From: Cafeteria roenbergensis
Lineage: Eukaryota > Sar > Bigyra > Bicosoecida > Cafeteriaceae
DNA: 64,000 nt
Assembly: GCA_008330645.1 (NCBI GenBank)
Contig: VLTN01000016.1
Location: 496,001-560,000, forward strand
Reading direction: 5' to 3'
Shown: positions 1 through 10,588 of the stretch, piece after piece
Layout of the letters: each line of letters opens with the position of its first letter
Position numbering within the stretch: position 1 is the first letter of the stretch
Notes under the pieces: model-generated
Seen by the model: only the letters and a program-made list of their open reading frames with translations
Databases searched by the model: none
Told to the model about the DNA's origin: nothing
Made by a program: the position numbers and the translations under genes

Positions 1-1
1 G

Positions 2-949
2 CGTGAGAGGCAGCGGGCGGCAGAGGCGGCAGCAGACGATGCCGCGCTCGCTGCAGCTGAAGCGCTCGGCAAAGTCGACAGGTCATCCCAGGCTGCAAAC
101 GAGCGGACACTGGCGCTTCTTGACGAGCCGGAGTTTGCGCCAGAGCCAGACCCGTCCAGCGAGGTGTACCAGCCGCACTTCGCTCTCAGCCTTGGGCTGG
201 ACGCGGGGGTGGAGCTCCTTCTGGGGGACAACCCCTCCATGGCAGACCTTGACGTGATTCGCAAAGTGCGCGAGACGGCGCTCAGGCGTGGCGAGGGAGA
301 GGCCGACATTCTGTCTCGGCGAGTCGAGCACGCTGCCGCCTCCCTTGACCTGCTGCTTCGAGCGACGAAGGTTGCGACAGTCCCCCTTGTGGACTCCACT
401 CCCGCCGCAGCCGGAAGGCCTGCCCGTGCGACAGCCAAGGCGGCGGCTGCCAGGCTCACCCGCGCAGTGGCTGGGGGGAAAACCCTCGGAGCCGCGATCG
501 ACGCGGGCCTGGACCGCCGAGCCAACGTTGCCGCTGCGGCCAAAGAGCAGCGCCTCAAGGCGGAGATGCGCCAGTACCGCCAGTCAGTCAGGGTGGCCAA
601 GCGAGAACTCCGCAAGTCAGCCAGGCGCGCTCGTCGCGCAGCTCGCTCGAACAGTGGGCGCGACGACACCTGTGCTCCGCGTGGTGCAGACGAGCCGTCG
701 GGAGCCGCGGCATCACGCCTTGCGGCTCGGCTGGGTCGGGCCCGACGCGACAGCGAGGGGGAAGCTGCAGGCGAGGAGAAGCAGGCTTCAGCAGGCATGG
801 CGGTCGAGGCTCCGCCGAGGGCACCTCCCCAAGTTGCCAAGCCGCACGACTGGCTGACTCCGGTGAGCCTGGTTCATCCGCGGATGGCTGTGATCAAGCT
901 GCCCCGACTAGGCGCATCGCACACGGCTTCAGAATCCGCAGTTTCGTAG
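2..949 (+). CDS. 3' part of an unidentified helical, basic protein
   Basis: The frame is open from the left edge to a TAG at 947-949, with no ATG that must be the start, so this is the C-terminal ~315 residues of a gene beginning outside the window. The visible part is Ala/Arg/Glu-rich and mostly predicted helical. A low-complexity stretch is followed by a more ordinary segment (LSLGLDAGVELLLGDNP), a long basic helix around nt 565-650 with many Lys/Arg, and a Pro-containing tail. I recognise no domain. The basic helix could bind RNA or be a coiled coil, but this is only composition. An AATAAA 29 nt after the stop fits a gene ending here. Overlapping frames in 288-857 and on the minus strand look like GC-driven shadows. 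Moderately sure the frame is coding, not sure of any function. Confidence 0.6.
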   Translation, partial: RERQRAAEAAADDAALAAAEALGKVDRSSQAANERTLALLDEPEFAPEPDPSSEVYQPHFALSLGLDAGVELLLGDNPSMADLDVIRKVRETALRRGEGEADILSRRVEHAAASLDLLLRATKVATVPLVDSTPAAAGRPARATAKAAAARLTRAVAGGKTLGAAIDAGLDRRANVAAAAKEQRLKAEMRQYRQSVRVAKRELRKSARRARRAARSNSGRDDTCAPRGADEPSGAAASRLAARLGRARRDSEGEAAGEEKQASAGMAVEAPPRAPPQVAKPHDWLTPVSLVHPRMAVIKLPRLGASHTASESAVS

Positions 950-977
950 TCCCGACATGAGTTTGGCACGTGGGTGC

Positions 978-983
978 AATAAA
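978..983 (+). promoter_or_regulatory. candidate poly(A) signal AATAAA
   Basis: AATAAA lies 29 nt beyond the stop of the partial gene at the left edge. A/T-rich hexamers are rare in this DNA, so the position is suggestive. Whether this organism uses AATAAA is unknown. Confidence 0.3.
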
Positions 984-1283
984 TGCCTGCGGCCACGAGC
1001 GCGTGCAATGGAGCCCACCGAACCCGCCCTAAGGGTGAGCGGTTTCTCCAGTCAGTCGCATGTCTCGCAATTCCGTCCACAGCGCTCGCTGGGGTTCGCG
1101 GACAGGCCAACCTTCCAACAGGAGGCCCGCAATGTCCCCGACGAAGGCTGTGCGGCGGTTCGAACGTCGCTATGCACGTCTCTTGTCCGGCACTGGAGTC
1201 GCAGCCGGCGGCGAGTGGGTCACAGCTCTGCTGCCACTCAATCGAGCCAGGGTACAGCGGCATCGCGCACTGTGGTGGACTGG

Positions 1284-4200
1284 ATGCGCAGCGCCCTGGC
1301 AGCAGTGGCAGCGTTGCTGGCCCTGGCCGCGCGGCCAGGGCTGGCGGAGCCGAGCTGGCTTCCCAAGCCAAACTTGTACATGGGCATCAAAACAGCCGAC
1401 ATTCCAGCCGTGGAGGTGAGCGCTTCACCGGACGAGCCCGGCCCAGACCCGCCCCCTTACAACAGGAGCACAGGGGGGTCCAGGAATGTCCCTTGTGATG
1501 GGCAGTACAGACTGGAGGGTCCTCCCGCTGGCTGCAACGCCCACGTTTGCAGTCTACGTGGCAAACCCGCGCACGGGTCCGGCGCGCCGCTGCTCGTGCC
1601 GACTGCACTCGCCGCCCCCTCCCTCTGCCTGGAGTGGGACTCTGTTTCTGGCCCGCAGGTGAGCGTTGCGTGGGTGCAGGGCGGATCGGAGCGCTACTTG
1701 CGCCACCAGGCCAAGAACGAGGACGGCACGTCCAATTGGGGGTGGGGACGCCACGACGGCCGCGGCTTCGGAGTTTCGAACATCACCGACCGCCACAACA
1801 ACTTCGTGAGACCTTGCTTGCCTTTCACCGCTTGAAGCGCGGACGCCGCTGCCGCGCTCAGGGCCTGGTCGCAAGGCGCATCGAGCAGCGGCTGTCGCAG
1901 AGAACTGGGAGCCTGTTGTCCTGGAGACGCCCCGCCTCTCGCAGGCTGGCACGATGGCGTACATGGCCGACAACGCGGAGGACGCGGCGACGCGGTCCGG
2001 AGCCTGGACCATGGCCTTCGAGGGCAGCTGCGCCCCGGGCAAGGTCGCGGCCCACAGGCTCAAGTCCCGGACCGCGCCAGCGAACATGGCGGGCGACATG
2101 GCGTCACCGCTCAGCATCTTTTTGGCTGTGACGGCGCGCGGCAAGGGCACCATTGAGGTGGACGATGCCCTGACCGGCCCGTGGAGGGGCACCGGGGCAG
2201 GCGGCGACGTGTACCTGCGCGTCAAGCAGCACGACGGGATGGCCGAGGGACTCATCGTAGTCCCATCCATGGCCAAGTCCCTTTGGAACGCGGTGGCCGG
2301 CATGCGACCGGGATCCAGCCCGGACAACTCCACATGGGCAGCCGACCTCGGCACTCGCGGCGCCTCCCCCGCCGACCCGCTGCTCAAGTCCCACAGGTAC
2401 GCCCCGCTGTGGTCGACGCTCTCGAACAGAGACTCCTTCATCGCCGAGACGAGCAAGAGGGCTCTGCCGGCGTGGGCCCAGCGCCTCCACGTCAAGGCTC
2501 TGCACCTCACTTCCTCGTCAGAGCTGTGGCGAATCCAGGACCAGCTCCGGGAGGAGGTGCGCTCTTCCTCGCGCCGCGCCCTCTACTCCTTCCGCGACGC
2601 GGCGGGCCCCGAGGAGGACGAGCGATCCTCCGTCTGGCGGGATCCCGGGTCCTACAGCAGAGCCACGCGGATCGTGCCGGTGCTCAACAGCACCGCGAGG
2701 CCGAGCGCGAACATGGTGCTCGTGCAGGCTGTCGTCCCCGCGTGCAACGCCGCCCTACATGCCGCCTGGCTGCCAGTGAAGCGCTCATCCCGCGACAAGG
2801 GCGAGGACGGGGAGCAGGCCGGACAGGCCTGGGGAGCGGAGCCCGCACACGCCGCGATCGCGGCCGCGCTGGCGAAGGAAAGCGCAGCAGCCCTGCCAAC
2901 GGCTCAGGCGGCCTCGCGCGCGCTGCTAGGGCCGTCCTTCTGGCGCCGCGTGGCGAGCCGGGCCAGAGGCGTTGATGAGCGCGTCAGGCAGGTGTTCGGG
3001 ACGGCGCCGGACGACGACGTCGCCCAGGCCCTCCGAAGCAACAGGAACAACAGCAGCAACGGCGAGGGCGAGGTGAAGGAAGACGATGCTGAGAGCGAAC
3101 AGGCAGGGCCCCGCCGGCGCCGCGCCACCCGGGGCCGAAGGCTCCGCTCCAGCGCCGACGGGAGCAAGGCCGCCATGGTGCGCTACGCCGTGGGAAACCT
3201 GGCGGGAAGCGTGACGCTCTACACCGGGCGTCAGTACGTCCGAGGGGAGGACGGCGAGGCCAAGCGGTCCGACCCCATGCGCCTCCTCACCGGCTGCCCT
3301 TCCCGCTCGCTCTTTCCGAGAGGCTTCTTCTGGGACGAGGGCTTCCACCAGCTGCTCCTCGCCCGCTACGACCCGCGTCGCTCCGCAGATGTCCTCTCCT
3401 CGTGGTTCAGGACGGCGGATGAGACCGGGTGGATTGCAAGAGAGCAGATCCTCGGGCCCGAGGCGGAGAGCCGGGTGCCGCACCAGTTCCGAGTGCAGCG
3501 CCGGGATGTTGCGAACCCGCCCACGCCGCTCCTGGCGATACAGGAGATGCTCCAGCGCCTAGGCAAGGGCAGCGAAGTCGCCCGGTGGGAGGCGTTCCGG
3601 GGCCGGGAGGCACGGCGCTGGCAGGCGGAGTTCGAGTTTGTCCAGGCCGTGGCCTTCGCTTCGGGCGACGCCGAGACGATCGGAGCTGCGGAGGCGACGC
3701 TCAAGGCTGCGCTAGTGGCTATCGCAAACGAAGACGGGGCGGCGGCGGAGGCGGCAGAGGCCGAGCTTGTCGTGGGCGCGGACGGGGAGGCCGCAGCGGT
3801 CGGAGCAGCCAAACCGGTCGGCGAGTCCGCGTTGGACGGCCTCAGCGCCGAAGCGCAGCAGTGGGTCGTGGCCCACTACGAGCCGATCACGCGCTACTAC
3901 CGGTGGCTCCGCGAGTCGCAGCGTGGACCCAACGGCAGGGGCTTCCAGTGGAAGGGGGACAAGCCCGGCGACGGCGGTCACACCTTTGCGTCTGGGCTGG
4001 ACGACTACCCGCGCGGCAGCTGGCACACCGCCTCGGACCGTCACGTGGACCTCACAGCCTGGGTGGCATGGGCCGCCGGCCTCATGCGACGAATGGCCGG
4101 AGCCATTGGGCGGCTAGAGTCCGCGCCCAAGACCGTGGCCGCTGCTGCCGCGAAGGACGCTCTTGAGTTCGCCCATGACGAGGCCGCAGCACTGGCTGCG

Positions 4201-4788
4201 GTGGACGATCACTGGAACGAGGAGGAGGGGGTGTTTTGCGACATTGCGCTTCCCCAGAGCCAGCGACGGGAAGTCGAGAAGGGCCGAATCGACCCCGCCG
4301 ACGACTCGCTGCCCCTCGGGCACGTGTGCCACGAAGGGTACGTCAGCGTCTTCCCGCTCCTGCTTGGCCTTGTGCGCTCGGACTCGCCTCGCCTGCCGCG
4401 GCTCCTGGCGCCTCTCCTGGACGGCAAGCGCATGCTCAGCCCGTCCGGCCTCCGCTCGCTCTCCAAGTCATCCCCCCTGTTCATGACAGGGGAGAACTAC
4501 TGGCGAGGCAAGGTGTGGGCAAATATTAACTTCCTGGCCGTCAAGGCGCTGGACGAGCTGGCCGCACAGGGTGGGCCCAGCGCCGATGATTGCGCAGCAG
4601 TCGCACGCCGGATCCGCCACGGCATGTCGCTCGCTGTGCACAGAGAGTGGGAGCGCACGAGCACCTTGTGGGAGAACTACGACGCGGAGGCAGGCGGGCG
4701 TGGGGCGGGCACTCACCCTTTCACGGGCTGGACGGCGCTCGTGGCGGCTATGATGCCGGAGCAGCGGAGCGAGGGGAGGACCGAGTGA
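1284..4788 (+). CDS. MOGS: Mannosyl-oligosaccharide glucosidase (glucosidase I, GH63)
   Basis: This enzyme removes the outermost alpha-1,2-glucose from Glc3Man9GlcNAc2 on newly made N-glycoproteins in the ER, the first step of glycan trimming. Proposed exons are 1284-1415, 1659-1805 and about 1945-4788. The third acceptor is uncertain: 1860, 1902 and 1944 all keep frame. The start MRSALAAVAALLALAARPG gives a signal peptide or anchor, followed by PNLYMGIK. Joining exons 1 and 2 restores the GH63 N domain (RYLRH, NWGWGRHDGRGFG). The catalytic (alpha/alpha)6 domain shows GFFWDEGFHQLLL, TGWIAREQILG, FASGLDDYPRGS, CHEGYVSVFPLLLGL and YWRGKVWANINFLA, ending WENYDAEAG..HPFTGW. At about 1040 residues it is some 200 longer than human MOGS, through Ala/Glu and Arg-rich insertions around nt 3030-3180 and 3730-3850. 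Intron 1 (243 nt) has no in-frame stop, so it could be retained. Confidence 0.93.
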
Positions 4789-5089
4789 CGGCGGCGAGCG
4801 CAGCGTCCTGTTGCACGCGACGTTGGCTCACTCCGCAGCGCGCTGACGCGAAGGCCCGGCCACACGCAGCGAGCTCCATAGTGCACCGGCTGCACAGAAC
4901 GCATCCTGTTTTCCTCAGCCCCTCCGACGCCGTTGCAAGCGGAGCGAGAGTGCCGTGCGCCGAATATAAGGAACCAAGAATATATCGCGCCTGGCCGGCA
5001 GGCAGCACGAGCGCGAATCCCACTCCTTTGCGCCGACAGGGCAGAAGCGTCGATCCGCGTGGTCGCTGCGCGCCTACAGGCAGAAAACC
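4789..5089. other. Intergenic: glucosidase I 3' end to VPS23 5' end
   Basis: This 301-bp spacer between two plus-strand genes holds no supported gene. Its only notable feature is an A/T-rich patch at 4963-4985, annotated separately as a candidate core promoter. Confidence 0.6.
4963..4985 (+). promoter_or_regulatory. candidate TATA-like element of VPS23
   Basis: Two TATA-like words (AATATAAG and AATATAT) lie 105-127 bp upstream of the proposed VPS23 start codon. They stand out because the surroundings are almost free of A/T runs. Assignment is by position and sequence only. Confidence 0.4.
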
Positions 5090-7184
5090 ATGCAGGCTCC
5101 GAACGAGGCGGCCCTCGACCGCGCCATGGCGGGCGTGCAGTACGCGGTGAGCAGGCGGATGCTGCAAGTTTCCGGGAATGCCGTGCCCGCGGGCGTTGGC
5201 TCAGAGACGCGCCGAGCGCGAGGCCGCTGCGCGGTTTGTGCGAAGCCAATGTTTGGAGCATGCTGCGTGGCCGGGCGCCGCGGGGGCGCTGCAGCGGGGT
5301 CCGGCAGTCGCGGGCAAGCGTCGTGGCGGCGCGCCTGCGAATGCGAACGCCGATGCTCCGCTCTCCAGCCTTGTTTCACCAACACCTGCAGGACGCGAAG
5401 CGCGTGCGCCGCGATGTCCTGGAGGCCATGCGGCAGGCCCCGTACTTGATCCCGAAGCAGGACGAGCTCTGTGAGAGCGGCACGCCTCGCTTCTGCCAGT
5501 GGAGTTCCACGAATACGGGAGATCGAGCTTTCTCGGCTGCGCTGCTTCCCACCCCCTAGCATCCCCGCGTGTCAAGCGCACCCTGCGATGTAAAATTTGC
5601 TCGCCCGCAGTCCAGGAGGTGTCTCCCGGCGACTGGCAGCCTTGCAAGCTGCTTTCGCTCGAGGGCGTCCTCGCGTACTCGCACTCGAGCAGCGTCTACT
5701 ACTGCCCCATCCAGATGTACGTGCAGACGAAGCATCCGCGATCCAAGCCCACTGTGTATGTGCGGCCCACTCCGGACATGATGATCGAGCGCGGCGCCGA
5801 GTATGTCGACAAGGCCGGTCAGATCACGATCCCATCGCTCACAAGCTACACGGAGAGCACAGGGCTGGCCGCCGTGCTGCGCGAAATGGCCTTCATTTTT
5901 GCAACGGCACCGCCCGTGCGGTCGCGGCCGTCGGCTGCAGCCATGGCAGGCGCCGGGGCTGCGAGCGGCTCCCGCGCCGAGTCTCAGAGCCGTGACGCCT
6001 CGGCACTGCGCGCCCGCGTCACCGAGGCTCTCAAGAGAGACCTTGGGCAGTGGTATGACGCGCTGGGCGAGGCCCTGAGCAAGGAGGAGGTGGTTGGCGC
6101 CACGCTGCGCGAGGACAAGCGGGCCATGGCTGGCAAGGCGGAGAGCGGCGCTGCCAGCCTCCGCAAGCTGGAGGAGCACGTCAAAGCCGTTCACGAGCAA
6201 ACGGACCAGCTGGACCGCTGGCTGGCAGCAAGCGAGGCAGGGGTGAGCCCAGCTCAGGCCGCCTGTTCACGAGGCGGGTGCCATGTGCTGCACTGCCGCT
6301 CGAATCGCAGGCCAGGGGCTGGAGCCCACTCGCTGCGTCACAAGCGTTGCGCTCACCCTGTGATCCTCCCCCCACCCGCGCTCCGTTCCCTTGGTTCCCC
6401 GGCTGGTGGTGCGCAGATGAGCGACATCGACGCAGAGGCGGCGGTTACTCCTGCCCACCGCCTTCACAAGCAGCTTCTGGATGCGGTGGTGGAAGTGAAC
6501 ACCGTGGATGACGTCATCGACGCGCTGCAAGCGGCGCTGGAGAACGACGCCATCTCGCTGGACGAGTTTGTCAAAGAGGTGAGCCATGGCCGTGGCGCGC
6601 ACCCAGCGCACGGACGCCAGCACAGCTCGCGCTTGCCTGCCGAGGGGCTCGACGCACCTCGGTTCGCTGGCGCGCCCAGAGAGCCGCAGAAGCAGCAGCA
6701 TCAGCAGGGTGGGGACGCGCGATTTCAGCCGCTCTGAGCGCTTCGCCGCCCATTGCCCGGTGTTCATCGGCCACCGCAGGTGCGTGCTCGGTCTCGCTCT
6801 CAGTTCGAAGCGCGCTGCGTTGCGGCAGCCATCCACGAGGCCCTCGCGAAGGAGGCGGCGATGCGGCCGGCGGGCCACGCGGCCGCGGCCGCGGGGTCAT
6901 CGGCGGCTGGGTCACGAGGCGCCCCGCCTCCTTACGAGACGAGGGCCAGCGCTGGGTACCCAAGCGCGCCGGCGGGCCCCGCACCCCCTGCCTACGGGTC
7001 GGCTCCTCCGGCATACGGCTCCGGCCCGCCCCCGTATGGCTCCGGCCCGCCGCCGTATGGCTCCGGCCCGCCGCCGTACGGCTCTGGCCCTGCCGGGCCT
7101 GGTGGCTCGGGGCCTCAGGGCGCCCCGCCTCCCTACTCCAGCGCGGGAGTTCCCTCCTACTTGACCCCGGGCCGGGCGTACTGA
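5090..7184 (+). CDS. TSG101: ESCRT-I subunit TSG101/Vps23, five exons
   Basis: ESCRT-I sorts ubiquitinated membrane proteins into multivesicular bodies and acts in membrane scission; this subunit binds ubiquitin and P(S/T)AP motifs. Exons: 5090-5146, 5392-5470, 5611-6242, 6417-6578, 6780-7184 (444 residues, all frames close). Residues ~15-150 are a UEV domain (DAKRVRRDVLEAM, GVLAYSHSSSVYYCPIQMYV, KPTVYVRPTPDM, and ITIPSL for the usual IYLPYL). A coiled coil follows at about 185-255, then the C-terminal steadiness box (LHKQLLDAVVEV, DVIDALQAALENDAISLDEFVKEVR, SRSQFEAR), recognisable only after splicing exons 4 and 5. The protein then continues ~100 residues into a Pro/Gly/Tyr tail with PSAP, two PPAYG, three PPPYG and one PPPYS. 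In animals the Pro-rich region lies between the UEV and the coiled coil; here it is terminal. Introns are 245, 140, 174 and 201 nt. Confidence 0.92.
6950..7150 (+). repeat. PPxY repeats encoded in the VPS23 tail
   Basis: Imperfect 15-bp repeats encode PPAYG or PPPYG plus two residues about five times, preceded by YPSAP and followed by PPPYS. The unit is a tandem repeat in DNA and a chain of WW-ligand-like motifs in protein. Confidence 0.8.
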
Positions 7185-7516
7185 GTCGCCCGTGCCGCAG
7201 GGGAGGCACGCCTCGTTAGATCCTTTTCTTTCATTTTTCGGGTCGAGGCGAGGGGACATGGCGTCGCGGCCGGCTGCTGCACCCCAGGCCACGCCCTTGC
7301 CGCCCCGACAAGCTTTGCCTGTGTTCGCGGATATGCGTTCGCGCGAGCGTGGGAAAGCCCTGTGTTCGGGCGAGCAGCTTCGCGCCCCTCTCCTTGACAC
7401 AATCAGCCAGGCAAGCACACGCGCGTAGAGCGCCACATACAACAGCCCGGCGCCGGATCAGCGTGGTCTCGCGTGGGCAGGCACGGCAGGCTTCTTTCAC
7501 AACGATTCCAGCCGCC
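7185..7516. other. Convergent 3' region between VPS23 and METTL9
   Basis: 332 bp between two converging stop codons. A T-rich stretch near 7218-7238 probably belongs to the VPS23 3' UTR. The long minus-strand frame that crosses this stretch is not needed once METTL9 is spliced. Confidence 0.55.
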
Positions 7517-9150
7517 TCACACGGGCGTGCCCGAGCAACTTCTGGGAACTGGTTCGAGGACAAACACGGCGTCTCGGAGCGAGAAGAGCCTTGACACGCC
7601 GTCGCCCTCGCACAGGTACGGCACCGATGAGAAGGCCAGCGGGCGGAAACCCTGCGAGGTCGAGGCGGTGCCATTCGGGAAAGGGCGGGGCGGCTACAGG
7701 TGGATGGGGAGGGCGCCGAAGGGGAACTTGCCGCGAAGCGACAGCATGCGCTGTTGAACGGACCTCTGTCGCCTCCGGGCCGTTCGCAGCGGCGCTCGGG
7801 GTCCAAGGCAGGCAAAGCGGGAGTCGGCGCGAGGCTCACTGCTGGTTCGAAGGCGGTGGCGTAGACCATGGAGGCCGAGGCCTCGAACTCGACCCCCGGC
7901 AGCAAAGCCGCCCTCGGCAGGCGCAAGGGGCGCCGCGGCCGCCGCTTCTCCGCCCCGTCCTCCACCAAGGCGCGGAACGGGAGGACGACGGCAAATATGG
8001 CGATTCCCCCCGGGGCCAGGAGGCGGCGCACGTCGGCGACAAGACCGGCAGGATCGTCCGCTCTGTCGAGCACGTTGAGAACGCTGACGACGTCGAACAG
8101 GCCGGACCCTACCAGCGCACCCTCCGAGAGGCTTGTTGTGTGAAGAGCGCGAAAGCCCCTGCCCTGCAGCGCCCGAACCATGGGCGCGGAGGCCTCCGTC
8201 GCCGTGACGTGCTCCGGCTCCACGCCAAGCGCTGTGGCGAGGGAGAGGGTGGCGGCTCCATCTCCGGCGCCGACATCCAGCAGCCGCAGGTGGGGGCGGC
8301 CCCGCTTCAGCGTGTGAAGGGTGGAACTCACATGTGAGCGGGCTTGGAGGCCGTCCTGGTCAGCTGCTCGCGGCGGGGCAGCGGGACCGAATGGGGCCGA
8401 CGCGGGGTCTGCGGCAGCTGCTGCCATGGTGACCGCGGCCGACGTGGTGCTCGCTGGCTGCTCCTCAAGCACGGCGGCCACCTCTCCGGCAGCGCTGGCA
8501 GCAGCAACAACGCCCGCAGCACTGGCAGCACCGGCAGCATCCGGTGCATCCGTTGCATCCGTTGCATCCGCTGCACCGGCAGCACTGGCAGCACTGGCAG
8601 CACTGGCAGAGCCAGAGTCACCCACAGGAGCAGCGGTGGCAGCGACCAGCGGCGACAACTCGGCTGCCGGGGGTCGGTGCGGTGCTGCCGCTGTAACCGC
8701 TGCCATGGCCATGAGGCGGCGCACGCAGTGGCCTGTCAGGACCAGCATGTGTCCGCGATCGAGTAGGCCATTGGCGTCGGTCAAGGACATAAACGGAGTC
8801 AGCAAGCTGACAGCCCACGAGCTGGCTCGCCGGCCCAGCCAGGAGGAGTGAACCTGAGCCAGGAGGAACTGCACGGTCTCCGAGTCCACAGCAGGGGATA
8901 CCAGAACCGAAGCCAGCGACGAGTGCAGGGCTGAGCGCCTCACTACGTAGTTCCATGCAAGAAACTCCAAGTCCTCGCGCAGGGCAGCTCGAACCAGAGC
9001 GTCCTCACCGTCTTTGAGCAACGCCATGCCGTGATCAACGACTTCTTGCTGCTCCCGAGGCAGCGCCCGAGGCGCAGCTGCGCCTCCCATGCCGAGCTGC
9101 AAATCTCCTGCATGCAGACTTGCCTTCAGGGACCGAAGCCAAGAGTGCAT
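7517..9150 (-). CDS. METTL9: METTL9/DREV-type protein-histidine N-methyltransferase
   Basis: METTL9 transfers methyl from S-adenosylmethionine to the N1 position of the second His in HxH motifs (x small). Exon 1 runs 9150 to 7840, intron 7839-7652, exon 2 7651-7517 (481 residues). The exon 1 frame is open to 9291 but without another ATG, so an upstream exon is possible. Seen: an N-terminal DREV segment (LLTPFMSLTDANGLLDRGHMLVL), the SAM motif LLDVGAGDGAATL, TATEAS, the family signature VVSVLNVLDRADDP, LLAPGGIAIFAVVLPF, and after splicing AGFRPLAFSSVPYLCEGD with LRDAVFVLEPV. These last two blocks match the METTL9 C-terminus and fix the junction at phase 0. About 110 residues of Ala/Ser/Asp repeats separate the DREV segment from the SAM fold. 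Identity is strong; only the N-terminus is uncertain. Confidence 0.9.
8481..8620 (-). repeat. Low-complexity Ala/Ser/Asp/Thr insert in METTL9
   Basis: Short imperfect repeats (GCATCC and GGCAGCACT-type words on the plus strand) encode runs such as DATDATDAPDA and ASAASAASA inside the METTL9 frame. They fall in the loop before the SAM-binding core. Confidence 0.7.
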
Positions 9151-9748
9151 GCCTGCAAAGTGCGCTTGGGCATACGCCTGCCACCGACCGGGCAAGCACC
9201 AGCTGGTTTGTGCTTCGTGTAGGCCTCTGGCGCGCCGGGGGCGAGTGGGCCAAGCCTGACTCTGGTCAGTGGGATATTCCGATTCGTGCAAGTATTCAGC
9301 CCCTCAATTCGCGAAACGGCGGCTTGAATCGGTGTCTGGCTCGCGCGCGCGAGTGACTGGAGGGCAGCAGCATGGTGCCCTACGTAGAAGCAGTCGGGGA
9401 GGCAAGCCGGCTCGTATCCTGTCCCTCTCCCTCAAAACATTCGTCGCTGCCAAGGGGCGCGCGATGCGGCGTGCAAGTTGCGGAATGATGACACAGGCAC
9501 GGAAACACAAAATCCATGAGGAAAAGCAGCGGAGGCGGCAGCGGCAGCAGCAGTGGCGGCAGCACTGCCAGCGGCCGAGGCGGTACTCGTTGCGGCGAAG
9601 CTGCCTCGAACGCCGATGCTGGCGCCGCTGATTCAGCTCCTTGGTCACCAAGCAACGGCCCGGCATGAAGGTACAGCTCAGACGCGAAAGCAGGCGAAGG
9701 CGCTGAAGGGGTGGAGGGAGAGAGGGAAGGGGGGGGGTGGCTGTGGCC
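9151..9748. other. Intergenic between METTL9 and the DOT1-like gene
   Basis: About 600 bp. It may contain an unrecognised 5' exon of METTL9 in the open frame up to 9291, and the 3' UTR of the neighbour. Purine/pyrimidine-biased repeats lie at 9520-9560 and 9705-9740. No gene is supported. Confidence 0.5.
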
Positions 9749-10588
9749 TCATGAAATGGCTTCCTTCGTGTCGTAGTCGCCCTCGACCCTGAACCCGGCT
9801 GGCGTGGACGCAATCTTCTCCCAGCAGAAGAGGTGATAGCCCTTGGTCGAGCTCCAGGACGTCAGGAATGTGTCTGACTCGTCGATGTTCTCCGCAATCT
9901 GCTCAAAGGGCGGAACGGATTTGCGCCAGTAGGGGGTGAGGTCTTGGTAGGTGACGAAGCGCACGCCAACCTTGGCCTTGGAGATGAGACGACGCAGCTC
10001 CGTGACGCACGTTTCCGTGAGGTCTGTATGCATGACAATGATGTCGGCCAACGCGACGCCAGAGGCCTTCCACATATTGCCGTGGCGGACCTCCAGGGTG
10101 CGGGGCGAAGATTCGCCGCAGCCAGCCAGCGTCCGGATGCGCACAAACCTGCCCGGGTCCCTCGCCTCGACCTCCCAGCCCTGAATGCGGGCGAGCTCGA
10201 GAACGGCTGCCTCCGCGATGGCATAGCGCGAGCGGGAAAGCTCGACGCCCACGACGCGCGTGAGGTTGGGGTAGAGAAGAAAAACCTGCATGACGAGTTT
10301 CCCCGTGCCCATCCCGAGGTCCAGGAGGGAGCGCGCAGACCCCGCAGCAAGGTGGTACTGGTTCATGAGCTTGCACACGCCCATGGGGAGGAGCTCGCCG
10401 TACAGCAACGACGCGCCGGCCTCCGAGGCCGTGTTCTTGTCGGAGTCCATGATGCAAGTGTGTCCGTCTGTGAAGCCCGTCTGGACGGTGTCCTTGCCGA
10501 ACGCCGCGTTCATCGTGGCGCGCACGTCTGGCAAGCTCGCCTCGGCCGCGGCGTCACGGCTGTTGATGGTGGAGCAGCACGCCCCCAT
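9749..10588 (-). CDS. DOT1-like SAM methyltransferase with predicted N-myristoylation site
   Basis: This 279-residue protein has a class I methyltransferase fold closest by eye to the DOT1 family: LLYGELLPMG before the core, SLLDLGMGTGKLVMQ as the SAM glycine loop, VVGVELSRSRY as the acidic post-I motif, and LADIIVMHTDLTE at the position of the catalytic loop. Human DOT1L methylates histone H3 Lys79, but the usual nucleosome-binding extensions are absent here. The ATG at 10588 starts MGACCSTINS, a textbook N-myristoylation context (Gly2, Ser6) with two Cys available for palmitoylation. That argues against an upstream start, although the frame is open to 10900. A membrane-attached, non-histone role is plausible. 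Similar small DOT1-fold proteins of unknown substrate exist in protists. Fold moderately sure; substrate unknown. Confidence 0.75.
   Translation of the reverse strand: MGACCSTINSRDAAAEASLPDVRATMNAAFGKDTVQTGFTDGHTCIMDSDKNTASEAGASLLYGELLPMGVCKLMNQYHLAAGSARSLLDLGMGTGKLVMQVFLLYPNLTRVVGVELSRSRYAIAEAAVLELARIQGWEVEARDPGRFVRIRTLAGCGESSPRTLEVRHGNMWKASGVALADIIVMHTDLTETCVTELRRLISKAKVGVRFVTYQDLTPYWRKSVPPFEQIAENIDESDTFLTSWSSTKGYHLFCWEKIASTPAGFRVEGDYDTKEAIS

Noticed and set aside
1150-1175. GGTTCGAAC as a tRNA B-box
   Set aside because: No acceptor, D or anticodon arms can be built around it.
957-1283. Upstream start for glucosidase I at 957
   Set aside because: The signal-peptide-like segment begins at 1284; the preceding residues have no family match.
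7231-7516. METTL9 continuing to 7231 in the unspliced frame
   Set aside because: The conserved METTL9 C-terminus lies in another frame ending at 7517; the unspliced extension is Arg/Pro-rich and matches nothing.
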